A DNA stretch of 64,000 bases from Acidiphilium iwatense (GCF_021556475.1 NZ_JAKGBZ010000001.1:186001-250000); one strand, 5' to 3'; counted from the stretch's first letter, positions 28,758 through 38,663 are shown. Notes: generated from the sequence alone by a model not told the origin. Program-made: numbers and translations.

Positions 28758-28780
28758 GTTGATATCAACGCAAATGTCAA
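28758..28780 (-). promoter_or_regulatory. marR promoter with palindromic operator
   Basis: A perfect 12-bp palindrome GTTGATATCAAC at 28758-28769 lies between a minus-strand TTGACA (28775-28780) and a CATTAT -10-like element, 12 nt before the marR start. The block ATATCAAC-N3-AATGTCAA (28762-28780) matches the monooxygenase promoter at 16 of 19 positions. It may also influence the divergent VOC gene. Confidence 0.65.
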
Positions 28781-28829
28781 GGCATTCGCGACCGCGCGAG
28801 GCCGGCAAATCAAAAGGGGAGTCAACACG

Positions 28830-29609
28830 ATGTCCGCTTCTTCTTCAGCTTCGGTCGTCACGTCCGGCCGTTTCGTCTGGTACGAACTGCAAACCACCGA
28901 TACCAGGGCCGCCCAGGAATTTTACGGGAGCGTGGTCGGCTGGGGCACGCAGGACGGGCCGGTGCCCGATATGGCCTATACGATTCTCACCGCCGGCGGG
29001 ACGCCGGTGGGCGGGTTGATGGATCATGGCACGCCGCCGGGCTGGATCGGCTATGTCGGGGTGAAGAATGTAGACGAGGTTGCCGGGCAGGTGGCGCGCC
29101 TGGGCGGCAGTGTCCATGTTCCGCCGACCGATATTCCGACGGTGGGGCGGTTCGCCATGGTCGCCGATCCGCAAAAGGTGGTTTTCGCGCTGTTCTCCAC
29201 GGCGGAACCCGGCGCGGACGAGCCGCCCGCGCCGGCGCCCGGAACGCCGGGCCATATCGGCTGGCACGAGCTGTTGACCACCGACTGGCAGAAGGCGGTC
29301 GACTTCTACGGCGAGATGTTCGGCTGGCGGAAGGACCACGAGTTCGATATGGGGGCGATGGGTACCTATCAGATTTTCTCGATCGGTGGCGTGCCGGCCG
29401 GCGGCATGTTCAACAAGCAGCAAGCCGAGACCGCGCCGTATTGGCGGTATTATTTCAATGTCGAGGATATCGATGCGGCGTCCGCGCGGGTGACTGCGGG
29501 CGGCGGAAAGGTTGTCAATGGTCCGATGCAGGTGCCGGGCGGCGATTGGATCATCCACGGTCTCGACCCGCAGGGTGCGGATTTCGCGCTGGTCGGCAAG
29601 CGTCGCTGA
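28830..29609 (+). CDS. tandem VOC (glyoxalase-fold) domain protein
   Basis: 259 residues with two vicinal-oxygen-chelate domains (about 10-125 and 140-255). Each begins with a similar W-[YH]-E-L-x-T-T-D motif (FVWYELQTTDTRAAQEFYG and IGWHELLTTDWQKAVDFYG) and ends with a strand carrying DPQKVVFALF or DPQGADFALV. Such double-VOC proteins resemble the hydroxylase-type 27-kDa antigen family; substrate unknown. AGGGGAG precedes the ATG. Divergent from marR and followed by the BNR gene after 12 nt. Confidence 0.88.
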   Translation: MSASSSASVVTSGRFVWYELQTTDTRAAQEFYGSVVGWGTQDGPVPDMAYTILTAGGTPVGGLMDHGTPPGWIGYVGVKNVDEVAGQVARLGGSVHVPPTDIPTVGRFAMVADPQKVVFALFSTAEPGADEPPAPAPGTPGHIGWHELLTTDWQKAVDFYGEMFGWRKDHEFDMGAMGTYQIFSIGGVPAGGMFNKQQAETAPYWRYYFNVEDIDAASARVTAGGGKVVNGPMQVPGGDWIIHGLDPQGADFALVGKRR

Positions 29610-29621
29610 GCGGAGGCGGAG

Positions 29622-30701
29622 ATGGCACGGAAAGTTCTGGTGCTGCTCGGCACCAAGAAGGGTGCATTCATCGCCGAAAGCGATGCCGCGCGTCGGGAAT
29701 GGTCGCTGCGCGGGCCGTTCTGCGAGGCGTGGCCGATGAACCATGTGATCGGCGATGCGGCGAGCGGGACGATTTATGCCGGCGGCGGCAATGCGTGGTT
29801 CGGCCCGGCGGTGTGGCAATCCACCGATCTCGGCGCGAGCTGGACCCATTCCAGCGAGGGGCTGGCCTATCCGGTCGGAGCGGAGCCGGTGACCTCGGTC
29901 TGGAGTCTGGCGCGGGGAGCCGGAGGTTTCTACGCGGGGGTCGAGCCGGCCGGGCTGTTCCGCAGCGCGGATGGCGGGGGCTCGTGGCGGCACGTGGCCG
30001 GGTTGCAGGAGCATCCATCGCGGCCGGATTGGCATCCGGGCGCGGGCGGGCTGATTCTGCATTCGCTGATTCCCCATCCGCGCGACGACAAGCAGATCTG
30101 GGTCGGGATTTCGGCCGCCGGCGTGTTTCACACGGCGGATGGCGGGACGAGCTGGACGGCGCGCAACCGGGGCACGCGCGCCGATTTCCTGCCCGAGGAG
30201 CAGAGATACCCGGAATACGGCCAGTGCGTGCATTGCCTGGTGATGGCGCCGGGGATGCCGGACCGGCTGTATCAGCAGAATCATTGCGGGATGTATCGAA
30301 GCGATGATGGCGGGGTGCGCTGGGAGAGCATCGAGGCGGGGTTGCCGTCGAGTTTCGGATTTCCGGCGGCGGTGCATCCGCGCGATCCGGCGACGGTCTA
30401 TCTGGTGCCGCTGAATGGTGCCGAGGCCGGGCGGTATGTGCCGGAGGGACGGGCGGCGGTGTGGCGCACGCGCGATGCCGGGGCGAGTTGGCAGGCGCTG
30501 CGGGATGGGTTGCCGCAGGAGAACGCGTTCTTCGGCGTGCTGCGTCAGGCGCTGGCGACCGACGACCTGGCGCCGGCGGGGGTGTATTTCGGCACCGGGA
30601 CCGGGGAGTTGTATGCCAGCGCGGATGAAGGCGAGAGCTGGAACTGCATCGCCCGGCATCTGCCGACGATCGCCTCGGTGGAGACGCTGGTGATGGATTG
30701 A
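29622..30701 (+). CDS. BNR/VPS10-like beta-propeller protein
   Basis: 359 residues. Repeated Asp-box-like motifs typical of sialidase-type propellers: STDLGASWTHSS, SADGGGSWRHV, TADGGTSWTARN, SDDGGVRWESI, TRDAGASWQAL, SADEGESWNCI. The start VLVLLGTKKGAFI and the absence of a signal peptide place it in the cytoplasmic exo-alpha-sialidase-like family of unknown role, not a true sialidase. Its stop overlaps the MoaD-like gene by one base, so the pair is translationally coupled. Confidence 0.88.
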   Translation: MARKVLVLLGTKKGAFIAESDAARREWSLRGPFCEAWPMNHVIGDAASGTIYAGGGNAWFGPAVWQSTDLGASWTHSSEGLAYPVGAEPVTSVWSLARGAGGFYAGVEPAGLFRSADGGGSWRHVAGLQEHPSRPDWHPGAGGLILHSLIPHPRDDKQIWVGISAAGVFHTADGGTSWTARNRGTRADFLPEEQRYPEYGQCVHCLVMAPGMPDRLYQQNHCGMYRSDDGGVRWESIEAGLPSSFGFPAAVHPRDPATVYLVPLNGAEAGRYVPEGRAAVWRTRDAGASWQALRDGLPQENAFFGVLRQALATDDLAPAGVYFGTGTGELYASADEGESWNCIARHLPTIASVETLVMD

Positions 30702-30982
30702 TGGATTTTTCGCCCGCGACCGTGAATGTGGTGCTGCCCACCGCGCTTGTCCTGCTGTTTCCGGGGTGTTCGCGGGAGGTTGCGGTCGCGGCGGGAACGG
30801 TAAGCGAGGCGATCGGCGCGCTGGATGCGCGCTGGCCGGGGATGCGCGACCGGCTGTGCGACGAGCGGCCGGCGATCAGGCGGCATATCAACGTGTTCGT
30901 GGGCGGCGAGCGGGCGGGGTTGGCGACGTGGCTGGAACCGGGGGCGGAGATGGTGGTGCTGATGGCGATCAGTGGAGGGTGA
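30701..30982 (+). CDS. MoaD/ThiS-like ubiquitin-fold protein
   Basis: 93 residues. Beta-grasp sulfur-carrier-like protein: VNVVLPTALVLLF, EVAVAAGTVSEAIGALDARWPGM, HINVFVGGERAG, and a C-terminal ISGG matching the Gly-Gly tail that MoeB/ThiF enzymes adenylate. Coupled to the propeller gene by TGATG. As there are no other molybdopterin genes nearby, it may be a dedicated carrier working with the propeller, possibly charged by the MoeB/ThiF enzyme at 25.0 kb; this is inference. Confidence 0.8.
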   Translation: MDFSPATVNVVLPTALVLLFPGCSREVAVAAGTVSEAIGALDARWPGMRDRLCDERPAIRRHINVFVGGERAGLATWLEPGAEMVVLMAISGG

Positions 30983-31020
30983 TGGCGGTTCGGGGTTTGA
31001 GCGGGTTGGCGCGGCGGAGT

Positions 31021-31444
31021 TCATCGGGTCGAAAATTGTCGCCGTGGTTTCCCTACTGAATCTTCGCTCGCCTGAGGGTTGCCCAGGCGGCGCTGGGCGG
31101 CGAAAATTTTGCGAAGTTCGTCCTGCTGGTCGTCGCGCAGCATGGAACTGGAAAATCCACCGTCACGATTGCGCTTGCGGGCGCAAAATTCGGGGTCGCG
31201 GGCGAACATTTCGCCGACGGTTCGCCATTAACTCAGTCGCTCCCTTGTCGCGGCGACGGCGGATGACGCGCCGCATGCCGCGTTTTTCGCGTCGGACGCT
31301 GTTCGTGGGCCTGCGCTCCTTGTCGGTTTCCGGGGCGTCGAACATGCGGGTGCCACAGGCGAGGATGCGGCCGACGGGTTCGTCGATGGTGATGACGGCT
31401 CAGCCGACGGATGCGATGCCGGCGTCTAATCCGAAAATATGCAT
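31021..31444 (-). pseudogene. decayed N-terminal fragment of cas9 (type II)
   Basis: From the ATG at 31444 the minus strand reads GLDAGIASVG, then TGA (31400-31402) where Cas9 has Trp, then AVITIDEPVGRILACGTRMF, DAPETDKERRPTN and the arginine-rich bridge helix VRREKRGMRRVIRRRR. This is the RuvC-I segment (catalytic Asp kept) plus bridge helix. A different frame then shows WRTVGEMFARDPEF, RNRDGGFSSSMLRDDQQDEL and RKIFAAQRRLGNPQASED, matching the later Cas9 pattern around ELxxIFxxQRxxGNPxAS. The region between has been deleted, and the remaining ~900 residues are missing. It cannot encode a working nuclease. No cas1, cas2 or repeat array is in the window. Confidence 0.85.
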
Positions 31445-31541
31445 GGAGCGCTACTCCCTGTGTGCCGTTATTTGCTAACTTGACAAAAAACGACGAAAGC
31501 GCAATGAGCGTTATGGGAAATCAGTAGGGAACCCACGGCAA

Positions 31542-31592
31542 AGTGGATTTTTCCACTGACGGATTACCCCTATCTCAGCAATGAGATAGGGG
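31542..31592 (+). ncRNA. two strong stem-loops upstream of the cas9 relic (possible tracrRNA or other RNA relic)
   Basis: 31542-31557 is a 6-bp stem AGTGGA/TCCACT with a TTTT loop; 31567-31592 is a perfect 11-bp stem CCCCTATCTCA/TGAGATAGGGG closed by a GCAA tetraloop when read on the plus strand (a GNRA loop, favouring RNA on that strand). They lie about 100-150 nt upstream of the cas9 relic start, pointing away from it, in the place where type II loci often keep tracrRNA. No anti-repeat can be identified, and no T-run follows, so the identity is speculative. Confidence 0.3.
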
Positions 31593-31650
31593 GATTCTGC
31601 GGCCGGATGGGCCGATGCCAGTCAAATTCAGGTTCAGATCGGGTTGGGTC

Positions 31651-31684
31651 GGGATGGATCGCTTCGCTGCGCTCGCGATGACGG
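31651..31684. repeat. ATTGCTTCG...GCAATGACG-type hairpin repeat
   Basis: GGGATGGATCGCTTCGCTGC followed by GCTCGCGATGACGG, a variant of the repeat at 27083 and 38664, with ATCGC/GCGAT arms. It lies between the cas9 relic region and the groEL terminator. Confidence 0.55.
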
Positions 31685-31709
31685 GGTTGGACCGCGTGTG
31701 CGAAGGGCA

Positions 31710-31741
31710 AAAAGAAAGGCCGTGGGTTGCCCCACGGCCTT
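31710..31741 (-). terminator. rho-independent terminator of groES-groEL
   Basis: On the minus strand AAGGCCGTGGG pairs perfectly with CCCACGGCCTT over 11 bp with a 4-nt loop, followed by TCTTTTTG. It begins about 30 nt after the groEL stop. Confidence 0.88.
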
Positions 31742-31770
31742 CTCGGTAGGTGTCGCGGCCGAGAGAACTA

Positions 31771-33462
<1,692 letters not shown>

Positions 33463-33777
33463 TCAGGCGGCTTTCTTTTTCGCAGCACTGCCCTCGATGA
33501 TGCCCATGATGTCGGATTCTTTCATGATGAGCAGCTCTTCGCCGTCGATCTTGACCTCGGTGCCCGACCACTTGCCGAACAGGATGCGGTCGCCGGCCTT
33601 GACGTCCAGCGCCACGATGGCGCCGGCTTCGTTGCGCGCGCCGGGGCCGACGGCGATGACTTCGCCTTCCATCGGCTTTTCCTTGGCGGTGTCGGGGATG
33701 ATGATGCCGCCGGCGGTCTTTTCCTCGGCGCTGAGCCGACGGACGACCACGCGGTCATGCAGGGGACGGAATTTCAT
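33463..33777 (-). CDS. groES: co-chaperonin GroES (Hsp10)
   Basis: 104 residues. [13 protein letters not shown], the mobile-loop region [20 protein letters not shown] and [20 protein letters not shown] are diagnostic. Slightly longer than usual because of a Lys-rich end (GSAAKKKAA). First gene of the groESL operon, preceded by two promoter-CIRCE units. Confidence 0.98.
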   Translation of the reverse strand: MKFRPLHDRVVVRRLSAEEKTAGGIIIPDTAKEKPMEGEVIAVGPGARNEAGAIVALDVKAGDRILFGKWSGTEVKIDGEELLIMKESDIMGIIEGSAAKKKAA

Positions 33778-33856
33778 CTGGATCGCTCCTGACGTTGGTC
33801 TGTTGCAACAATGACTGGCTCAGCAAACGCCGGCCCGAATGCGGCACCGGGCGCTG

Positions 33857-33913
33857 CTAGCACTCTCATCGGGAGAGTGCCAGACATCTAGAAGTCGCGG
33901 GGAATTGTGTCAA
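33857..33913 (-). promoter_or_regulatory. proximal groES promoter with CIRCE operator
   Basis: Minus-strand TTGACA (33908-33913), 17-nt spacer, TAGATG (33885-33890), then the CIRCE element CTAGCACTC-N9-GAGTGCCAG at 33857-33883 covering the expected start of transcription. CIRCE is the binding site of the HrcA heat-shock repressor. The groES start is 80 nt further. Confidence 0.88.
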
Positions 33914-33918
33914 CCCCG

Positions 33919-33974
33919 GCAGCACTGCGGGATGTAGAGTGCTAAATAGCTGATATTACAAATTTTATTGTCAA
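33919..33974 (-). promoter_or_regulatory. distal groES promoter-like unit with second, partly degenerate CIRCE
   Basis: A second minus-strand TTGACA (33969-33974) lies at the same distance (about 24 nt) from a second CIRCE-like site GCAGCACTG-N9-GAGTGCTAA (33919-33945), whose GAGTGCTAA half is perfect. The -10 position reads AGCTAT, a poor match, so this copy may be weak or silenced. Confidence 0.6.
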
Positions 33975-34055
33975 ATTTCCGGGCTGTCGTGGCATAATTG
34001 GGTGATAAGGAAACCGAGCCGCATGGCCCATCCAACGATGCGATGAGGTGCGATC

Positions 34056-34313
34056 ATGAGTTTGAGCAGGCAACTCCAGGGATATCGGCTGACGACCGCC
34101 GAGATTCTCTACCATATGCCGGATCACCCCGGCGTGCTGCAGACCTATATCTGGCAGGAGTTGGATATCGCGCCGCGCTATCCGGTGCTGCATCGATTCC
34201 TCGATTTCTGGACGCGCCAGTTGGACGGGCCGCTGCATTCGGTGCGGGTGGGGTCGGCGGCGCTGATTTCGCCGGGCGAGATGCGGCATGGCAGTCTGCT
34301 GACGTTGCAATAG
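34056..34313 (+). CDS. usg: Usg family protein
   Basis: 85 residues. LQGYRLTTAEILYHMPDHP, VLQTYIWQELDIAPRYP and VLHRFLDFWTRQLDGPLHSV are the hallmark segments of the alphaproteobacterial Usg family (once linked to tryptophan genes; function not known). GATGAGGTGCG precedes the ATG. Stand-alone gene between groES control region and the outer-membrane protein. Confidence 0.9.
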   Translation: MSLSRQLQGYRLTTAEILYHMPDHPGVLQTYIWQELDIAPRYPVLHRFLDFWTRQLDGPLHSVRVGSAALISPGEMRHGSLLTLQ

Positions 34314-34465
34314 GGCGCGCCGAGCCGTGGCATGAAGGACACGGCCGGGCGCTAATCGACGCGCAACTCACCCGGAAGCTCAGCAAATGTTAATCATTCG
34401 ATGCGATAGTGATATCGTGCTTCGAAGGCAGAGATTGCCGCTGCCGGAGCGCGCGGGATCGGGCG

Positions 34466-35308
34466 ATGTGCAGGGGCTGGGCTGTTTTTCTCAGGTTGAG
34501 CGGATGGCTGGCGCTGGCGGCGCTGGTGGGCGGCGCCGCGCGCGGGGCCAGCCCCCCAACGCCCGTGAACCCGGCGATTGCGGCGGCGGAAACGCGGGTG
34601 GCGCTCGGCGTGTCGGTGTCGGGGTTCCTGTATCGCGAATCCTTCGGTGGGGTGTCGGCTCGGGAAAGTGGCGTGCTGCCGGGATTTATGGCCAGCATGT
34701 CACGACTGGGGCCGGTGCTCGGCGTGCCGGATGTGTATACCGGGGTCGTCTATGATTTTTCGGGCGGACCGCTCGCCTATCGCGGCTATGTCCAGGGTTC
34801 CGGCCAGGGCTTGTCGCCCTATGACGCGACGGATCATGCGCGGTTCAACCATGTCGAGGTGCGGCTTGGCCGGGCGCTGGCGCTGACGTCGTCGGTCGAT
34901 CTGATTCCGTTCGTCGTGGCGGGGTATCAGAACTGGTATCGCAATGTCGGCGGGCCGGCCGGCTATGGCGAGTTCTACCGCGCGGCGCTGGCCGGCGTGG
35001 GGGCAAAACTCGACGTCGCGGTGAGCGATGAGCTGGTGTTGTCGGCGAGCGCCGAGGGAATGGCGGTGCTGGGCGGCCGGGCATCGGCGCCGGCGCTGGA
35101 TTTCACCGGCAATTTCGGAACCAGCGGCGAGGAGACGGTGCGCCTGGGCGCGGATTGGCGGCTTGGCAATGTATGGCACGTGTTCGCCGGGTTAGGCGTG
35201 CGGCATTTCGACTATGCGGGATCGGGGTTGAACAACGGCTATTACGAACCGCCGAGCCGCACGCTGGAGTTCCAGAGCGAGATCGGGGTCGCGTTCGGAT
35301 TTCGCTGA
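34466..35308 (+). CDS. outer-membrane beta-barrel protein
   Basis: About 280 residues. Signal peptide (LRLSGWLALAALVGGAARGA), then alternating strands rich in aromatic girdle residues (VALGVSVSGFLYRESFGG, PFVVAGYQNWYRNVGG, WHVFAGLGVRHFDYAG, LEFQSEIGVAFGF) ending one residue after a Phe, as in outer-membrane barrels. No specific porin family recognised. The frame opens at 34409, but the ATG at 34466 fits the signal peptide. Confidence 0.7.
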   Translation: MCRGWAVFLRLSGWLALAALVGGAARGASPPTPVNPAIAAAETRVALGVSVSGFLYRESFGGVSARESGVLPGFMASMSRLGPVLGVPDVYTGVVYDFSGGPLAYRGYVQGSGQGLSPYDATDHARFNHVEVRLGRALALTSSVDLIPFVVAGYQNWYRNVGGPAGYGEFYRAALAGVGAKLDVAVSDELVLSASAEGMAVLGGRASAPALDFTGNFGTSGEETVRLGADWRLGNVWHVFAGLGVRHFDYAGSGLNNGYYEPPSRTLEFQSEIGVAFGFR

Positions 35309-35389
35309 TAGGGGGCAAGGTTGCTGTTCCCGGCGAGGCTAAAATAATTTCTAACATATAGTTATTTTCGCTTTCCCACCCGCCCCGGT

Positions 35390-36826
35390 TTGGGCTATCC
35401 GTTCTTTCATGATGAGGCTTTGCGCGCGGATGCGGCGGTGACGCATCGCGCGGGCCTCGCGAGGGATGAATTCGGGCTGGCCGGGTTTCGGGATTTCGCC
35501 GAAACGATACTCTCGGTACGCGGGGACCGGCCGGCACGGCACCATGTCGCGCTGATCGAGGCGCTGGAGCGTGTGGCCGAGGGGGCGATCGACCGGCTGA
35601 TGGTGCAGATGCCGCCGGGGGCGGCGAAATCGACCTACGCCTCGGTGCTGTTTCCCGCTTTCTGGTTTGCTCGCAGACCGGAGAGCGAGGTGATCGCCGC
35701 GTGCCACACCGCGTCGCTCGCCGAGCATTTCGGCCGGCAGTTGCGCGGGGTGATCGCCGAGCACGGCGAGGCGCTGGGATTGAGGCTCGATGCCGGCAGC
35801 CGCGCGGCGGGGCGGTTCGGGCTGGTTTCGGGCGGGCAGTATTTCGCGACCGGGGTGCGCGGGCCGATCACCGGCCGACGCGCCGATCTGATCCTGATCG
35901 ACGATCCGGTGAAATCATGGGCGGAGGCCGACAGCCGGTCGGCGCGGGACGCGCTGGATGGCTGGTATCGGGCGGAATTGCTGTCGCGGCTGAAGCCGGG
36001 CGGCCGGATCGTGCTGATCATGACCCGTTGGCACAAGGATGATCTGGCGGGACGGCTCGGCCGGACCGAGGATGGCTGGACGGTGCTGCGGTTTCCCGCA
36101 CTTGCCGAGCCGGACGATCCGCTCGGGCGCGCGGTGGGCGAGGCGCTGTGGCCGGAATGGGAGAATGCGGCGGCCATTTCGCGTAAGCGGGCGGCGGTGG
36201 GCGAGCGGGCGTTCATGGCGCTGTATCAGCAGAACCCGACCTCGGATTCCGGCCAGCAATTCGATGTCGATCGGGTCGTGCTGATTACGGAGGTGCCGCC
36301 GGTGCTGCGGACCGTGCGGGCCTGGGATTTGGCGGCGAGTGTGGCGACGCCGGGGCGCGACCCGGACTGGACCGTGGGCTTGAAGCTGGGACGCCTGGAG
36401 GATGGCCGATACGTCGTTCTCGATATCGTGCGGGTGCGCGAGCGGCCAACCGATGTCGAGCAATTGCTGGTCGGAATCGCGACGAAAGATGGCGTGGGAA
36501 CCGCGATTGCGCTGGCGCAGGACCCTGGGCAGGCGGGGGTGGCGCAGATTGAGCATTACAAGCGGCGGCTTGCCGCGTTTCAGGTGATGTCGAGCCCGGA
36601 AAGCGGCGCAAAAATGACGCGGGCGATGCCGGCGGCCGCCGAACTCGGCAGCGGACGGATGATGGTGCTGCGTGCCGAATGGACCGCAGCGTTTCTGGAC
36701 GAATTGCAGGCGTTTCCGAATGGCGAAAAGGACGATCAGGTGGATGCCTTATCCCGTGCTGTCATCACGATCGCGAAGTTGCCGGCGCTGAGCCGGCGGA
36801 TCGATCTTTCTCTGTTAGGGCGATGA
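35390..36826 (+). CDS. phage terminase large subunit
   Basis: 478 residues. Motor that packages DNA into the capsid. Walker A-type MPPGAAKST begins near residue 74, Walker B ILIDDP with the following KSWAEA, coupling motif MTRWHKDDLAGRL, and the C-terminal nuclease with WDLAAS and NGEKDDQVDAL. The start is uncertain: TTG 35390 has no good ribosome-binding site, but the conserved part needs most of the N-terminus. No separate small subunit precedes it. Followed 3 nt later by the portal gene. Confidence 0.92.
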   Translation: MGYPFFHDEALRADAAVTHRAGLARDEFGLAGFRDFAETILSVRGDRPARHHVALIEALERVAEGAIDRLMVQMPPGAAKSTYASVLFPAFWFARRPESEVIAACHTASLAEHFGRQLRGVIAEHGEALGLRLDAGSRAAGRFGLVSGGQYFATGVRGPITGRRADLILIDDPVKSWAEADSRSARDALDGWYRAELLSRLKPGGRIVLIMTRWHKDDLAGRLGRTEDGWTVLRFPALAEPDDPLGRAVGEALWPEWENAAAISRKRAAVGERAFMALYQQNPTSDSGQQFDVDRVVLITEVPPVLRTVRAWDLAASVATPGRDPDWTVGLKLGRLEDGRYVVLDIVRVRERPTDVEQLLVGIATKDGVGTAIALAQDPGQAGVAQIEHYKRRLAAFQVMSSPESGAKMTRAMPAAAELGSGRMMVLRAEWTAAFLDELQAFPNGEKDDQVDALSRAVITIAKLPALSRRIDLSLLGR

Positions 36827-36829
36827 GGT

Positions 36830-38242
36830 ATGTTCGAGACGATTTGCCAGACGATTCCGGCCGATCCGCATCTGGCGCCGCGGGCGCGGCGGCTGGAAAT
36901 TTATAGGCGAGTGCTGGAGGGTTCGATTTACGATGCGCTGCCCTATGCGTTCCAGGAGGAACGCAACGGGGCGGGCGAGTATATTCCGTTGCGGGCGAGG
37001 CGGCCTTCGGTGCGCTATGGGTTGTGCCGGATCGTGGTCGAGAATTCGGTGGCGTTGCTGTTCAGCGCGGGGCATTTTCCAGCCGTGGAGTGCGCTGACC
37101 CGGCGACCGAGGCGCTGCTCGGCGACATCGTGCGCGAATCCCGGCTGAACGAGGTGATGATCGATGCGGCGTTGCGCGGCGCGGTGGGATCGGTTGCCAT
37201 TTTGCTTCGGGTGTTGCGCGGGCGGCTGTTTTTCTCGGTTCTCGAAACGCAGTATATGACGCCGGCGTGGCGCGAGGATGCGCCCGATACGCTGGCCTCG
37301 GTAACCGAGCGTTATAAAGTAAAAGGCGCTGAGCTGCTTGCTCAGGGTTACGACAATGTCGAGCCGGAGCAAAAATACTGGTTTCAGCGGCGCTGGGATG
37401 CGGGGTCGGAAACTTGGTTTTTGCCGCAGGGCATCGCCGACAACGCGGCGCCGGAAATCGACCGGGCGCGCAGCGTGCGGCATGATCTGGGCTTCGTGCC
37501 GATCGTGTGGATCAAAAATCTGCCGGGTGGCGAAGGTGTCGACGGCGCCTGCACGTTTCGCGCGGCGATCGAGACCGGGATCGAGATCGATTATCAGTTG
37601 TCGCAGGCGGGGCGCGGGCTGAAATATGCCTCCGATCCGACGCTGCTGATCAAGGAGCCGGCGACCACCGATCGGGAGATGGTGAAAGGCGCTGGAAATG
37701 CCTTGATCGTTTCCGAAAAAGGCGATGCGAAACTGCTGGAGATCGGCGGCACCGCCTCGGCCGCGGTGATCGAATATGTGCGCACGTTGCGCGAGATGGC
37801 GCTGGAAAGCGTGCATGGCAACCGGGCGAATGCGGACCGGCTGAGCGCCGCGCAATCGGGGCGGGCGCTTGAGATGATGAATCAGGGGCTGATCTGGCTC
37901 GCCGATAATTTGCGGATTTCCTATGGCGAAGGCGGGTTGCTTCTGCTCCTGCGCATGGCGTTGCGGGCGAGCAGGCGGTTTTCGCTCCAGGTGATGGGAC
38001 GGGACGTGCCGAAGCTGGATGCCGAGATACGGCTGAATTTGCGCTGGCCGCGCTGGTATCCGGATTCGGCGGATGACCGGCTCAAGGACGCGCAGGCGAT
38101 CGCGACCCTGGTGAATGCAGGACAGATCTCGCGCGAGACGGCGGTGAAGACGCTGGCGGCGCCGCATGGAATTGCCGATGTGGCCACCGAGTTGGACCGG
38201 CTCGCCGGCGCGGAAGAACACTCGGAGCAGGAGCAGGCATGA
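36830..38242 (+). CDS. phage portal protein (SPP1 gp6-like)
   Basis: 470 residues. Forms the dodecameric DNA entry ring. The pattern with ENSVALLFSAGHFPAVE, a central DLGFVPIVWIKNLPGGEG, the stem/wing helix HGNRANADRLSAAQSGRALE and LRWPRWYPDSADDRLKDAQAI resembles SPP1/GP6-type portals. The stop overlaps the next gene (ATGA). Confidence 0.85.
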   Translation: MFETICQTIPADPHLAPRARRLEIYRRVLEGSIYDALPYAFQEERNGAGEYIPLRARRPSVRYGLCRIVVENSVALLFSAGHFPAVECADPATEALLGDIVRESRLNEVMIDAALRGAVGSVAILLRVLRGRLFFSVLETQYMTPAWREDAPDTLASVTERYKVKGAELLAQGYDNVEPEQKYWFQRRWDAGSETWFLPQGIADNAAPEIDRARSVRHDLGFVPIVWIKNLPGGEGVDGACTFRAAIETGIEIDYQLSQAGRGLKYASDPTLLIKEPATTDREMVKGAGNALIVSEKGDAKLLEIGGTASAAVIEYVRTLREMALESVHGNRANADRLSAAQSGRALEMMNQGLIWLADNLRISYGEGGLLLLLRMALRASRRFSLQVMGRDVPKLDAEIRLNLRWPRWYPDSADDRLKDAQAIATLVNAGQISRETAVKTLAAPHGIADVATELDRLAGAEEHSEQEQA

Positions 38243-38643
38243 CGGATGAGATCACGGATGATGGCGCGGGTCGGGATGACTGGCAGGCGCGTGCCGAGGC
38301 GGCGGAGCGCGCGCTCGGGCAAATGCGGCATGAGAGCGGTGAAAAGCTCAAGCGTGCCGAGTTGAAGATCGAGGCGGTGCGCGCGGGGATGATCGACCTC
38401 GACGGGCTGAAGCTGATCGATCTCGACCAGGTAGAGCTTGGCGAGGACGGCGGTGTGACCGATGCGGCGTCCATCATGACCAGGTTGAAGCGTGAGAAAC
38501 CGTGGCTGTTCGGGGCGGCATCGTCGTCCTCGACCGCGGGCGTGCCACGCGCCGAGCCATCGCGGACGCGCCATGCGCGCGAGTTGAGCGAGGCGGAATG
38601 GCGCGCCGCGCGCGCGGAATTGCTGCGGCGGTCGGGAGGATAG
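38239..38643 (+). CDS. phage scaffold-like protein
   Basis: 134 residues, acidic N-terminus, helical middle (RAEAAERALGQMRHESGEKLKRAELKIEAV) and basic C-terminus, the architecture of small scaffolding proteins such as GP20. Located between portal and capsid as expected and overlapping the portal gene by 4 nt. Assignment rests on position and shape rather than a firm motif. Confidence 0.65.
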   Translation: MTDEITDDGAGRDDWQARAEAAERALGQMRHESGEKLKRAELKIEAVRAGMIDLDGLKLIDLDQVELGEDGGVTDAASIMTRLKREKPWLFGAASSSSTAGVPRAEPSRTRHARELSEAEWRAARAELLRRSGG

Positions 38644-38663
38644 AGGTGAGTGTCCAGTTGTGG

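Noticed and set aside
31440..31600. possible CRISPR repeat array beside the cas9 relic
   Set aside because: No direct repeats with regular spacing exist here or elsewhere in the window; only single hairpins.
36815..38221. long minus-strand frame opposite the portal gene
   Set aside because: Composition is that of a reverse-complement shadow and it conflicts with the coupled phage gene order.
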